Shown here: positions 33,653 through 42,790 of the stretch, in pieces
How the letters are laid out: every line of letters starts with the position of its first letter
Numbering within the stretch: the first letter of the stretch is position 1
Source of the DNA: DASWOJ01 sp964250755
Lineage (GTDB): Bacteria > Pseudomonadota > Alphaproteobacteria > Acetobacterales > Acetobacteraceae
DNA: 64,000 nt
Direction of reading: 5' to 3'
Assembly (NCBI GenBank): GCA_964250755.1
Contig: CAXUHB010000022.1
Coordinates: forward strand, 3,811 to 67,810
Notes under the pieces: generated by a model
The model's database searches: none
Seen by the model: the letters and a program-made list of their open reading frames with translations, nothing else
Told to the model about the DNA's origin: nothing
Translations under genes and position numbers: made by a program

Positions 33653-36223
33653 ATGTCTATTGACCTCCGCCGCTTGATCGACGCCCTTGACCCGGCCTGC
33701 CGCGCGACCCTGGAAGGGGCGGCAGGCCTGGCGATGTCGAACACCCATGCGACGGTCGAGGTGGTGCATTGGCTGATCCGCCTGACCGAGCGGGACGGCC
33801 CGGCAGCGGACGCCGTTGCGGGACTGGCGGACGCCTCCCGCCTGAGCGCTGACCTCACCCGCGCGCTGGAGCGGCAGCGCCGCGGCGCCGGCGGGGCGCC
33901 GGCCTTGTCGCCGATGCTGGTCACTTGGATGCGGGAGGCGTGGCTGATGGCATCGCTGGGGTCGCAGCGGTCCGCGGCCGGGCCACTGGACATGCTGGCA
34001 GCGCTGGTGAGCGACCCGACCCTGGCCGCCGTGGCAAAGGACCTGTCGCCGCAGCTTGGCAGGGTGTCGGCGGAGGCGGTGCAGGCCATGGCGCGGGCGG
34101 CGCCGGACGCGGGCGGCGCGGCGCGGGCTGGCTCGGCTCCCGCAGCGCCGGCAGCGGGCGGGCCGCTCGACACGTATACCACCGACCTGATCGCGCAAGC
34201 GAAGGCCGGGCGGATTGATCCTATCGTCGGGCGCGAGGGGGAGATACGGCAGGTCGTGGACGTGCTGACCCGCCGCCGCCAGAACAACCCGATTCTGGTC
34301 GGCGAGGCCGGGGTGGGCAAGACCGCCATCATCGAGGGGCTGGCGCTGCGGATCGCGTCCGGCGACGTGCCGCCGCCGTTGCGCGGCGTGGGGCTGCGGA
34401 CGCTGGACCTCGGCCTGCTGCAAGCCGGTGCCGGCGTGAAGGGCGAGTTCGAGAACCGGCTGAAGGGCGTGGTCCAGGCCGTCAAGTCGTCGCCGCACCC
34501 GATCATCCTGTTCATTGACGAGGCGCATACCCTGGTCGGCGCGGGCGGCCAGGGCGGAGGCGACGGCGCCAACCTGATAAAGCCCGAGCTGGCGCGGGGC
34601 GAGCTGCGGACCATCGCCGCGACCACCTGGGCCGAATACAAGAAGTATTTCGAGAAGGACGCCGCCCTGACCCGGCGCTTCCAGCCGGTCAAGGTGGACG
34701 AGCCTGACCAGCCCACCGCCACCGCCATGCTGCGCGCCCTGGTGCCGATGCTGGAGAAGCACCACGGCGTACGTATCCTGGACGAGGCGTTGCGGGAGGC
34801 AGTGCGGCTGTCCGCCCGCTACATCCCGGCCCGGCAGTTGCCGGACAAGTGCGTCAGCCTGATAGACACCGCCGCCGCTTCCGTCGCCATCGGACGCACC
34901 ACCACGCCGCCTGCCATCGAGGACCTGGAGCGTGAGGTGGCGCGGCTGGATGCGGAGTCCGCTCTGCTGGAGCGCGATGGCGCATCCGCCGGCCTGCCCG
35001 CCATTGCCGCCCGCCGGGCCGTGGCGGAGGCGGAACGGGAGGCGCTGGTGGCGCGCTGGACCGCCGAGCGCGACTTGGTGGCCGAGATTGATGCGGCCAC
35101 GGACCCCGCCGTCCAGCAAGCTGGACAGGCCAGGCTGGCCGCCATGCAGGGTGAGGCGCCGCTGGTCCGCCTGCAGGTGGATGGCGGCGCGGTGGCCGGG
35201 ATCGTCACGCGGTGGACCGGCATTCCCGTGGGCCGGATGCAGCGCGGCGATGTCGAGAGCGTGCTGACGCTGGATGCGGCGCTGCGCCGCCGGGTGCTGG
35301 GGCAGGACCACTCCATCGCTACCATCACCGCGGCGATGGAGGTGTCCAGCGCCAAGCTGTCCGACCCGCGCAAGCCCGTTGCGGTGTTCCTGCTGGTGGG
35401 GCCGAGCGGCGTTGGCAAGACCGAGACGGCGCTGGCCCTGGCTGACCAGTTGTATGGCGGGCCGCAGGCGCTGACGGTCATCAACCTGTCGGAGTTCAAG
35501 GAGGAGCATAAGGTCAGCATGCTCGTGGGATCGCCGCCGGGCTATGTCGGCTATGGCGAGGGTGGGGTGCTGACGGAGGCGGTGCGGCGGCGCCCGCACG
35601 GCGTGCTGCTGCTGGACGAGGTGGAGAAGGCGCACCCCGGCGTGCAGGACGTGTTCTACCAGGTGTTCGACAAGGGCAGCCTGCGGGATGGCGAGGGGCG
35701 GGACATAGACTTCCGCCAGACGACGATCCTGCTGACGTCCAACGTCGGGTCCGACCTGCTGTCCGCGCTGGCCGCCGACCCCGACACCCTGCCCGCCCCG
35801 GCAGCCATCGAGGAGTTGCTGCGTCCGGAGCTGCTGAAGGTGTTCAAGCCGGCCTTCCTGGGGCGGGTGGTTGTGATCCCCTACCTGCCGCTGTCGGACG
35901 ATGTGCTCCTGGGCGTGGTGCGGCTGCAGCTGGGCCGGCTGGCGCAGCAGGTGCGGGACATGCACGGCGCCGCGCTGCACGTGGCCGATGGCGTGGAGGC
36001 GACGGTGGTCGGCCGCGCCCGCAACGCCGCCATCGGTGCCCGCGCCGTCGAGCAGACGATCCTCCGCGAAATCTTGCCGAGCCTGTCCCGCCTGTTCCTG
36101 CGCGGACTGGCCGATGGGGTGGGCGTGATGGACGCGGTGATCGAGGCGGCCCCAGACGGGTCGCTTCATGCAAAGGCCGGCGCGCCGCAACCTGCGGCCC
36201 TGGCCGCCGCGGCCGCAGACTGA
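33653..36223 (+). CDS. clpV: T6SS AAA+ ATPase ClpV (TssH)
   Basis: An 856-residue ClpB-like unfoldase that takes apart contracted TssB/TssC sheaths. The N-domain reads MSIDLRRLIDALDPACRATL and VHWLIRLTE. The first AAA+ module has Walker A GEAGVGKTA and Walker B ILFIDEAHTL; the second has GPSGVGKTE and VLLLDEVEKAH. The pore loop GSPPGYVGYGEGG is intact and the middle coiled-coil region is short, as in ClpV. The frame is open from 33557, but ATG 33653 gives the family start with AAGG upstream. It heads the plus-strand arm of the T6SS, followed by hcp. Confidence 0.95.
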   Translation: MSIDLRRLIDALDPACRATLEGAAGLAMSNTHATVEVVHWLIRLTERDGPAADAVAGLADASRLSADLTRALERQRRGAGGAPALSPMLVTWMREAWLMASLGSQRSAAGPLDMLAALVSDPTLAAVAKDLSPQLGRVSAEAVQAMARAAPDAGGAARAGSAPAAPAAGGPLDTYTTDLIAQAKAGRIDPIVGREGEIRQVVDVLTRRRQNNPILVGEAGVGKTAIIEGLALRIASGDVPPPLRGVGLRTLDLGLLQAGAGVKGEFENRLKGVVQAVKSSPHPIILFIDEAHTLVGAGGQGGGDGANLIKPELARGELRTIAATTWAEYKKYFEKDAALTRRFQPVKVDEPDQPTATAMLRALVPMLEKHHGVRILDEALREAVRLSARYIPARQLPDKCVSLIDTAAASVAIGRTTTPPAIEDLEREVARLDAESALLERDGASAGLPAIAARRAVAEAEREALVARWTAERDLVAEIDAATDPAVQQAGQARLAAMQGEAPLVRLQVDGGAVAGIVTRWTGIPVGRMQRGDVESVLTLDAALRRRVLGQDHSIATITAAMEVSSAKLSDPRKPVAVFLLVGPSGVGKTETALALADQLYGGPQALTVINLSEFKEEHKVSMLVGSPPGYVGYGEGGVLTEAVRRRPHGVLLLDEVEKAHPGVQDVFYQVFDKGSLRDGEGRDIDFRQTTILLTSNVGSDLLSALAADPDTLPAPAAIEELLRPELLKVFKPAFLGRVVVIPYLPLSDDVLLGVVRLQLGRLAQQVRDMHGAALHVADGVEATVVGRARNAAIGARAVEQTILREILPSLSRLFLRGLADGVGVMDAVIEAAPDGSLHAKAGAPQPAALAAAAAD

Positions 36224-36288
36224 CCCGGGATCACGAACCAGCGGCCCCGATCCCGCGTTGCCTAACCGGGCCATCCAAGGAGAGAAAC

Positions 36289-36768
36289 ATGCCAATCTAC
36301 CTCAAGATGAACGACGAACTGTGGGGCGACGCCACGCAGCAGGACCACAAGAACTGGATGGACATCCAGTCCATGCACTGGAACGTCAGCCGGAACATGA
36401 ACACCCAGGCAGGGTCCGCCGGCAACCGCGAGGCGTCGGAGCCTTCGGTGAGCGAGGTCACGCTGACGAAGGTGAGCGACAAGTCCTCCACCCGGCTGTT
36501 CCAGGAGGGCTGCACGGGCAACAAGGGCATGACCGCGATCATCCACCTGGTCAGCACGGGCAGCCCCGGGCAGACCTACCTGGAATACAAGCTGTACAAT
36601 ACGCTGGTGGCCGGCTACCAGGTCGGGTCCGGCGGCGACCGTCCGTCGGAGACGCTGACGCTGAACTTTACGAAGATGGATGTGAAGTACATCCCGTACG
36701 ACGACAAGAACACGGCGGGGTCCCCGTCCATCGCCAGCTACGACCTCAGCACGACCAAGTCCACCTGA
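36289..36768 (+). CDS. hcp: T6SS tail-tube protein Hcp (TssD)
   Basis: A 159-residue secreted ring protein that forms the inner tube. It shows MPIYLKMNDELWGD, WMDIQSMHWNVSRNM, SEVTLTKVSDKSS and SETLTLNFTKMDVKYIPYDD, the usual Hcp blocks. A very strong ribosome site (AAGGAGAG) precedes ATG 36289, as fits a highly made protein. It lies 65 bases after clpV. A strong hairpin follows directly after the stop codon. Confidence 0.95.
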   Translation: MPIYLKMNDELWGDATQQDHKNWMDIQSMHWNVSRNMNTQAGSAGNREASEPSVSEVTLTKVSDKSSTRLFQEGCTGNKGMTAIIHLVSTGSPGQTYLEYKLYNTLVAGYQVGSGGDRPSETLTLNFTKMDVKYIPYDDKNTAGSPSIASYDLSTTKST

Positions 36769-36776
36769 CCTTGGCT

Positions 36777-36802
36777 GCGGACGCCCCGCGCCGGGCGTCC
36801 GC
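36777..36802 (+). terminator. strong hairpin after hcp
   Basis: A perfect 10-base stem (GCGGACGCCC at 36777-36786 with GGGCGTCCGC at 36793-36802) and a 6-base loop lie 8 bases after the hcp stop. No long T run follows (only TTCCTT), so it may be a partial terminator or a 3' stabiliser that lets hcp be expressed above vgrG. Confidence 0.5.
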
Positions 36803-36982
36803 TTCCTTGGCGCAACCTCCAATGGGACTCGGGCTGCGAGGTGCGGCGCTGCAAAGACTTGGCCCTCAGCCGGATCGGCCAGGGCACGGTAGTGCATATC
36901 CGCCTATCTGGCCGCCTCCGTGCGCGTTGTCGGCACAGGACCGCCGGTCTATGTTTCCGCCCCGCCAGACCGAGCATCCCTG

Positions 36983-39457
36983 ATGTCCGACGCTCCTCAA
37001 TACACCCAAGCCGGACGCCTGCTGCGGATAGACACGCCGCTGGGTGAGGACGTGCTGTTGCTGGAATCGTTCGACGGACACGAGGAGATCAGCGAACTTT
37101 TTGCCTTCACGGCCGTCGTGCGCAGCAAGCGTGATGATTTGAAGCCGTTTGACCTTGTGGGCAAGCTGATTGACGTGTCGCTGAACCTGCGTCATGGCGA
37201 AGCCGATGCGGGCGAGAACCAGGCGATGCGGACCTGGAACTTGCTGTGCGTGGCGCTGCACGAGGGCGAGATGGTGGCGCGCGGGATGCGCCACTACACG
37301 CTGACGCTCCGCCCTCAGCTATGGCTGCTGACCCGGCGTTCGGACTGCCGCATCTGGCTCGACCGGACCAGCACGGAAGTGTGCCAGACACTCCTATCCG
37401 AACACGGTCTGCCCGCGCCGGACACGTCGGGGCTTGTGGGACCGGTGCCGCCGCCCAGACGGGACTACAGCGTGCAATGGAACGAGACCGACCTGGCGTT
37501 CCTGGACCGGCGGCTGGAGCAGGACGGAGTGTTCTACTGGTGGGAGCACGCACGGGGCCGGCACGTGATGCACCTGGCTAACCACCAGGCGGCCTACCAG
37601 GACCTGCAGCCCGAGGCGGCCTTGCGCATGGCGCGTGGCAGCACCGACCGTAACCACATCCACGCGTTCGATCGCACCTACCACTTCATCCCGAGCGCGC
37701 GCGCAGGCCGCGACTGGAACTTCGAAACGCCCGCCCGCCCGCCCGAGGGCCAGGGCAGCAGCGCCGTGCGCGGCCTGGCAGCAGGCGGGGCGGGCGGGGC
37801 CAAGTACGAGCTGTACGAGTATCCCGGTCGGTTCATGGACGCGGGCGCCGGCGACGGCGCCTTGCGTCAGCGCATGCAGGCGTCCGAGGCCGGGCACGAC
37901 CAGGTGGTGGGCGCCACGCGCGTGCGCACGCTCATGCCGGCCCGGCGGTTCACCCCGCACGAGGTGCCGCACCCCGACCGGACCTACGAGGCGCATGTGC
38001 CGACCAAGGTCAGCCACCACGCGAGCGACCCCACCTACGACGCCGGCAGCGCACGCCAGGGCGGGGGTGCGGGCGGCGCGGGCGGCGGCGCATCCGGTGG
38101 CAAGGAGGCCCCGTCCAGCCCGTCCTACGTGAACAGCTTCGAGGCGACGCCAGCGTCCGTTCCGGCCACCCCGCACCGGGACACGCCGCAGCCGCGCATA
38201 GACGGGGCGCAGGTGGCCCTCGTCGCGGGTCCGGCGGGCGAGGAGATACACACCGACAAGTACGGCCGGGTGAAGCTGCGCTTCCCCTGGGACCGCCGCG
38301 CCAAGGGCGACGGCTCGGACACGGTGTGGGTGCGCGTGGGCCAGCCCTGGGCGGGGGGGACATGGGGCGCGCAGGTGATCCCGCGCGTGGGCATGGAGGT
38401 GCTGGTCACCTACCAGGACGGCGACCCCGACCGGCCGCTGGTGGTGGGCGCCGTGCCCAACCCAGCCAATCCCGTGCCGTATGGGCTGCCGGACAACAAG
38501 ACGCGGATGGTGTTCAGGAGCCAGACGTACAAGGGCGCGGGCTTCAACGAGTTGGCCATGGAGGACCAGCCCGGGGCGGAGCGGCTGCACGTGCATGCCC
38601 AGCACGACCACACGACCAAGGTGGGCAACAACCAGACCGAGCGTGTGGACCAGCATCAGGTGCAGTCGGTGGGCGGCAGCCGCAGCGTGGAGGTGGCCGG
38701 GCACCAGAAGCACGAAATCGGCGGGTCCATGACGCTCACCGTGGGAGGCGTGGGCGCGATGGCCGCGGGCGTTGCGGCGCAGGCGGCGGCGCTGGCACCG
38801 GCGACGGCGGGGCTGCTGTCCGGGGCGGGCGGCGGCGGGTTTGCGGGCAGCCTGGCCAGCATGGCGCTGGGGTTCCTGTCCAGCGGCGGGCTGGGGGCGC
38901 GCGAGGGCGTGGTGTCCGGCCCCAGCCCGCGTGCAGACGCGGGTGAGGCGCTGGCCGGGTCGGGCGGTGGCGTGGGCGGTGCGGTGGCCGGGCTGTTCGG
39001 CATGTCAGGCGTCATGAACACGGTAGTGGGGGCGTTCCGGTCGGACACGGTGGGAGTGGCATCGGCCGAGCAGGTGGGCGTGGCCAAGGTGGTGCATGTC
39101 GGCGTGAGCTACACGACGCAGGTGGGGCAGACGCACCTGCTCAAGGTAGGCGGCACATCGCAGACAGAGGCCGGGCAGAACCTGACGATAGATGTCGGGC
39201 AGAAGATGGATATTCGGGTGGGGGAGAGCTTCTCCGTCACGGTGGGGCAGACCCGGCTTGAGATGGACAAGATGGGGACGGTGGCGATCGAAGGCGCGGT
39301 GGCGGTGCTGGTGAAGGGCGGGGGCGCTGCGCAGCTGACGGTGGGTCCGGGTCCGGTGCTGTATGCGCCGGCGCTGGTGCCAGGTGCGTCGCCCTTGCCG
39401 CCGGGCATGTGCCTGCAACGGATGGCGGCGGCGGGCGCTCCGTTCGTGCGGCAATGA
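36983..39457 (+). CDS. vgrG: T6SS spike protein VgrG (TssI)
   Basis: An 824-residue trimeric spike. The gp27-like part spans about 1-400 (LLLESFDGHEEISELFAF; YSVQWNETDLAFLDRRLEQD). The gp5-like OB fold (about 405-490) has IHTDKYGRVKLRFPWDRR, GTWGAQVIPRVGMEVLV and GDPDRPLVVGAVPNP. The beta-helix region (HDHTTKVGNNQTERV) is split by about 85 residues of Gly/Ala-rich hydrophobic sequence (about 590-676) before resuming with VGVSYTTQVGQTHLLKVG. ATG 36983 is preferred to 36920. Its stop overlaps the DUF4123 start (ATGA), tying it to that adaptor and its effector. Confidence 0.93.
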   Translation: MSDAPQYTQAGRLLRIDTPLGEDVLLLESFDGHEEISELFAFTAVVRSKRDDLKPFDLVGKLIDVSLNLRHGEADAGENQAMRTWNLLCVALHEGEMVARGMRHYTLTLRPQLWLLTRRSDCRIWLDRTSTEVCQTLLSEHGLPAPDTSGLVGPVPPPRRDYSVQWNETDLAFLDRRLEQDGVFYWWEHARGRHVMHLANHQAAYQDLQPEAALRMARGSTDRNHIHAFDRTYHFIPSARAGRDWNFETPARPPEGQGSSAVRGLAAGGAGGAKYELYEYPGRFMDAGAGDGALRQRMQASEAGHDQVVGATRVRTLMPARRFTPHEVPHPDRTYEAHVPTKVSHHASDPTYDAGSARQGGGAGGAGGGASGGKEAPSSPSYVNSFEATPASVPATPHRDTPQPRIDGAQVALVAGPAGEEIHTDKYGRVKLRFPWDRRAKGDGSDTVWVRVGQPWAGGTWGAQVIPRVGMEVLVTYQDGDPDRPLVVGAVPNPANPVPYGLPDNKTRMVFRSQTYKGAGFNELAMEDQPGAERLHVHAQHDHTTKVGNNQTERVDQHQVQSVGGSRSVEVAGHQKHEIGGSMTLTVGGVGAMAAGVAAQAAALAPATAGLLSGAGGGGFAGSLASMALGFLSSGGLGAREGVVSGPSPRADAGEALAGSGGGVGGAVAGLFGMSGVMNTVVGAFRSDTVGVASAEQVGVAKVVHVGVSYTTQVGQTHLLKVGGTSQTEAGQNLTIDVGQKMDIRVGESFSVTVGQTRLEMDKMGTVAIEGAVAVLVKGGGAAQLTVGPGPVLYAPALVPGASPLPPGMCLQRMAAAGAPFVRQ

Positions 39458-40452
39458 GCAGGGCGGAGCCGTCCGAGGCTGGCGGCGCCGTTGCGCCGCC
39501 GCGCCGCGCCGCGTCGTCGCAAGGCGACCTGGCGCGGGTAGTGGGGCGGACGTCCGGCCCGGTGTTCGCGGTGGTGGACGGCGGGCACTTCGACGACCTG
39601 CCGGGCTTGCTGTCCGGGGCGGGACTTGCGGCGCGGTCCTTGTTCCTGGGCCATGGCGAGCGGGAGTCCGAGCGGTTCGGGCCGTGGTTCGTGCCGCTGG
39701 CGGGCGGGTCGGGCGGGCCTGGGGACGCGGCGGCGGACACGGTACGGGTGCTGGGGCTGGTGGGCGACGTGCCGGCGGTGGTGTTCTGGTCGTGCGCAGC
39801 GGGCGACGTGGCGCTGTATGGGCACCTGCGCCGGCTGAACATGGCGCGGCTGCCGGCGTGGGCGGCGGCGGGCAAGGACGGCCCGGAGCCGGGCGTGGAG
39901 GCGGACCTGGGCTGGGAAGCGGTCTTGTTTCGGCACTGGGACCCCGGCGTGCTGGGGGCGTTGCTGCCGGTGCTGGACGAGGGGCAGTTCGCGCGCGTGC
40001 TGGGGCCGGCGGAGGAGGTCGCGTTCCATGCTGCGGACTACGGCGGCGGCAAGCGCGTGGTGGCGGACCCTGACTGGCCGGTGCAGCCCGCAGGCATGCT
40101 CACCATCCGGCCCGACCAGGTGCAGGCCCTCGTGGAACGCAGGGTGGATGCGTCAGTGCGCCGCCAGGCGGATTATCTCCGGCGGGTCGCACCTGAACAC
40201 GTGGCTCACCTTGAGGATGGGCAGCTCACGTCGCTGGCGCGGCAGCACCAACAGGAGGCGCTTGCATTCGGCATACGCGCGGACGCCGAGACGTTCATGT
40301 GGTCCTTCATGCGGGTGACGAGTGTAGGCAACCTTGCGCACGACGAGGGAATCGTCCGGTTGATGGCTGACACCAGGTTCGGAGTCGATTCAGAAGCTCG
40401 CCTCCGGCGACTGTTTGGTTTGCGGACCGACTATCTCCGGCACATGAGCTGA
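39454..40452 (+). CDS. DUF4123-domain T6SS effector chaperone/adaptor
   Basis: A 332-residue cytoplasmic protein. The DUF4123 domain (about 30-180) has GPVFAVVDGGHFDDLPGL, GPWFVPLAG and an FRHWDPGVLGALLPVL block. Proteins of this family (Tap-1/TEC) load a specific effector on the VgrG encoded next to them and are not secreted. ATG 39454 overlaps the vgrG stop; the effector candidate starts 5 bases after its stop. The C-terminal 110 residues (LVERRVDASVRRQADYLRR onward) are variable, as expected for the effector-binding part. Confidence 0.88.
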   Translation: MSRAEPSEAGGAVAPPRRAASSQGDLARVVGRTSGPVFAVVDGGHFDDLPGLLSGAGLAARSLFLGHGERESERFGPWFVPLAGGSGGPGDAAADTVRVLGLVGDVPAVVFWSCAAGDVALYGHLRRLNMARLPAWAAAGKDGPEPGVEADLGWEAVLFRHWDPGVLGALLPVLDEGQFARVLGPAEEVAFHAADYGGGKRVVADPDWPVQPAGMLTIRPDQVQALVERRVDASVRRQADYLRRVAPEHVAHLEDGQLTSLARQHQQEALAFGIRADAETFMWSFMRVTSVGNLAHDEGIVRLMADTRFGVDSEARLRRLFGLRTDYLRHMS

Positions 40453-40457
40453 GTGGG

Positions 40458-41087
40458 ATGCCCTTTCTTCTAGCAATTCCTGCTGGCGAGGCGGCCGTCT
40501 GGCTGGGTGGTGCTACCTTGGCTGCAATAGGCTGGTATATGCCCGGCGGCGGACGTGATTTGGCCGAAAAGGCGCTGACATCCGGGCCGTCGTCGCCCAT
40601 CACAGCGATGACGCCTGCACAGCAGTCCACGAACGCACAAACGCAGGCGCAGGCGCAGGCTGGAACGACCGCCGCAACGGTGACGTGCGCCCGATGCTCG
40701 CAAAATCCCTGTGCCGCTCTGGCAGACGGAATACCTGGCAGCCCTTACAGGGGCGGTGCAGACGGTGGAATGACGCTTCCATCAGGTGATGGGAAGGATA
40801 GCCACCACACTCCAGCCAATGCAGCAACCACCTTGGCACGCCCGGTTGGCCCCGCGATTCAGATGGACCCTTCGGACCATTGGAGAACTGCGAGCAATGG
40901 CAGGGTGCCTGGCAGTGCTGCATACATCGCAGCACAGAGGTCGCTTGTGAGCAGCGGAAACTTCATGGGTGCCGTCGCAATGGACGTTGCGGACATCCAC
41001 GGCAAGTTCGGCAGTAAGTATGACGGGGCTATCGCGCAGATGATGACTTACACGGATTGTCTGAAAAAAAACGGCATTGTGCAGTGA
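40458..41087 (+). CDS. candidate T6SS effector, unrecognised toxin domain
   Basis: A 209-residue protein. Residues 1-29 hold a hydrophobic helix (AAVWLGGATLAAIGWY), 50-75 a Gln/Ala/Thr-rich linker, then a Cys cluster (C77, C80, C85 in CARCSQNPC) and SPYRGG. The C-terminal part has KDSHHTPAN (His 116-117) and GPAIQMDPSDHWRTAS (Asp-His 140-141), ending in a helical DIHGKFGSKYDGAIAQMM. Paired His motifs followed by DH recall HNH/EndoVII-type nuclease toxins, but no family can be named with certainty. Position right after vgrG and DUF4123, and the lower GC content than its neighbours, support an effector role. Confidence 0.6.
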   Translation: MPFLLAIPAGEAAVWLGGATLAAIGWYMPGGGRDLAEKALTSGPSSPITAMTPAQQSTNAQTQAQAQAGTTAATVTCARCSQNPCAALADGIPGSPYRGGADGGMTLPSGDGKDSHHTPANAATTLARPVGPAIQMDPSDHWRTASNGRVPGSAAYIAAQRSLVSSGNFMGAVAMDVADIHGKFGSKYDGAIAQMMTYTDCLKKNGIVQ

Positions 41088-41120
41088 CTTCGGACTTCAA
41101 CATTTCAAACCAAAGGACAC

Positions 41121-41621
41121 ATGATGGTTGACCAGATACGTTGGACGATAAGGCCTTATGCCGGACTCGGGCCTCTTGCTTTCGGCATGACCCGCCAGCA
41201 GGTGGCCAGTCTATTGGACACGTCATATCCTGTCAGCGCGGTTGATACGGTGTTCGACGGCTCGGTCAACGAGTTCCGAACCATGAATTGTCCCGTGTGC
41301 AACTACATGGATGGGGCGCTGCACGCCATCGACACTCATTCCGGAGTGACGAGCGTGTTTCTAAATGATATAGACGTCTACGCGACAGACTCCAAAACGC
41401 TGCTGCAATCGTTTGAGCAGGCGGATGGTGGCGCAAAAACCGACTTGGGAATGGTGATCTTTGAGAGGCTTGGAGTGAACACGAGCGGTTTCTACCGACC
41501 AGAAGAGGGCAGCTTCGTCGACTCTGCCGATCCAGATTACCAACGTCGCGGCGTAGGCGTGTTCAGCCGCGGAGCGTTTGACACGCTCTTGCCAGACTTC
41601 AAGCCCATCAGTTTTTTCTGA
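41121..41621 (+). CDS. candidate immunity protein for the preceding effector
   Basis: A 166-residue soluble protein of unknown family, clearly more A+T-rich than the T6SS core. It opens with WTIRPYAGLGPLAFGMTRQQ, a pattern seen in small cytoplasmic immunity-like proteins, and has CPVCNYMDGAL in the middle. No signal peptide is seen, so it would guard against a cytoplasmic toxin, which agrees with a nuclease-like effector. Two ATG codons (41121, 41124) follow an AAAGGA site. The assignment rests on gene order and composition. Confidence 0.5.
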   Translation: MMVDQIRWTIRPYAGLGPLAFGMTRQQVASLLDTSYPVSAVDTVFDGSVNEFRTMNCPVCNYMDGALHAIDTHSGVTSVFLNDIDVYATDSKTLLQSFEQADGGAKTDLGMVIFERLGVNTSGFYRPEEGSFVDSADPDYQRRGVGVFSRGAFDTLLPDFKPISFF

Positions 41622-41749
41622 ACAACTCGCCTGCACCGTGGCAGATCGAGCTTTACTTGTCCAATGTCGGCAGCGCAACCTGTTGACGTCGGCGTTGGGC
41701 TTGATGGAAGAAGGCCGTCTGGCGCACTTCGGATGTTAAGGCTGCTATC

Positions 41750-42205
41750 ATGACGCCTACACCCGCTGTTTCACACCGCGACAACCCGCGCTTGAGAGCG
41801 GAATTGGTGCAACGGTTGCAGCCAATGCTGACGATGCCGGAGAGCATGGCACCGCCGCGCTGGGTTGCAGCAGAGCTGCGCGAGGGTAGTGGCCGCCTAG
41901 CCGGCGGCGGCTTGGGCCTGACTACCGGTCTTTGGCTATCCATCGAACTGCTATGGGTGCATGAGGAAGGGCGGCGGCAGGGGCTGGGCAAAACTCTTGT
42001 CCAACTGATTGAAGTGGAAGCTATGGCCAGAGGATGTATAGGTTCATATGTCGAGACAAGCTCCAGGGTGGCACTCCTGTTTTACAGAGAGTCTGGCTAC
42101 CGCACGAAGCTGGTCAGGGAGGAAGCGGAGCCGGGATTGGTGCGATACACGTTGCAAAAGCGTTTTCAGCCCGCAGCGTCTGCAGATCGGCCTGAGCGAA
42201 AGTGA
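41750..42205 (+). CDS. GNAT-family N-acetyltransferase in the effector island
   Basis: A 151-residue acetyltransferase with the acetyl-CoA motif LLWVHEEGRRQGLGKTLVQ and the later LLFYRESGYRTK. It lies 128 bases after the immunity candidate and 32 bases before a vgrG fragment, in DNA of mixed composition. It may be ordinary cargo of the island, or part of another effector-immunity pair (acetyltransferase toxins and antitoxins exist), but nothing in the sequence proves this. Closest relatives by motif are small-molecule acetyltransferases. Confidence 0.75.
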   Translation: MTPTPAVSHRDNPRLRAELVQRLQPMLTMPESMAPPRWVAAELREGSGRLAGGGLGLTTGLWLSIELLWVHEEGRRQGLGKTLVQLIEVEAMARGCIGSYVETSSRVALLFYRESGYRTKLVREEAEPGLVRYTLQKRFQPAASADRPERK

Positions 42206-42237
42206 CTTGCGTGAGAATGGAGTGGCTATACGCCCAA

Positions 42238-42788
42238 GCCGGGCACACGACCAAGGTGGGGCAATAACCAGACCGAGCGTGTGGACCAGCACCAGGTGCA
42301 GTCGGTCAGCGGCAACCGCAGCGTCGAGGTCGCCGGCAACCAGAAGCACGAGGTCGGCGGGTCCATGATCCTCACCGTGGGTGGAACGGGGCTTTCGGCG
42401 CTGGCAGCGGCGCTGCCGGTGGCCGGCTTGGCCGGCCACACGGCGGGGCTGCTTGGGCAGGCGCACGCGCACGCGGGCACCGGGGACGGGACGGGGTGCC
42501 GATAACCATCGCCCCCTCGGCGCCGGGCTTCCTGTCCGGCGCCGAGCTTGGGGCGAGGCAGGGCGTTGTGGCCGGATCCAGCCCTCGGGCAGACGCGGGC
42601 GGGGCACTGACGGGCGCGGGCGGCGGCGTAGGCCAGGCAGTGGCCGGGCTGTTCGGCATGTCAGGAGGATGAACACTGTCGTGCGCGCGTTCCGCAACGA
42701 CACCGCAAGCGTGGCCAGCACGGAACAGGTGGGAAGCTACAAAAAGGTCGGCGTGGGCGACCTGCTGGTGATTGAGGTCGGGGCGTCC
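42238..42788 (+). pseudogene. vgrG fragment, frameshifted and truncated
   Basis: This stretch is highly similar at DNA level to vgrG positions 38611-39115, from the CACACGACCAAGG block through VDQHQVQSV and KHEVGGSMILTVGG to NTVVRAFRNDT and VGVGDLLVIEVG. An extra G near 42259 breaks the frame (giving a TAA), more frame changes follow around 42500 and 42670, and the whole N-terminal two thirds is missing. It ends where the IS5-type remnant begins. It is the leftover 3' half of a second vgrG or of a recombined effector module. Confidence 0.85.
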
Positions 42789-42790
42789 AA

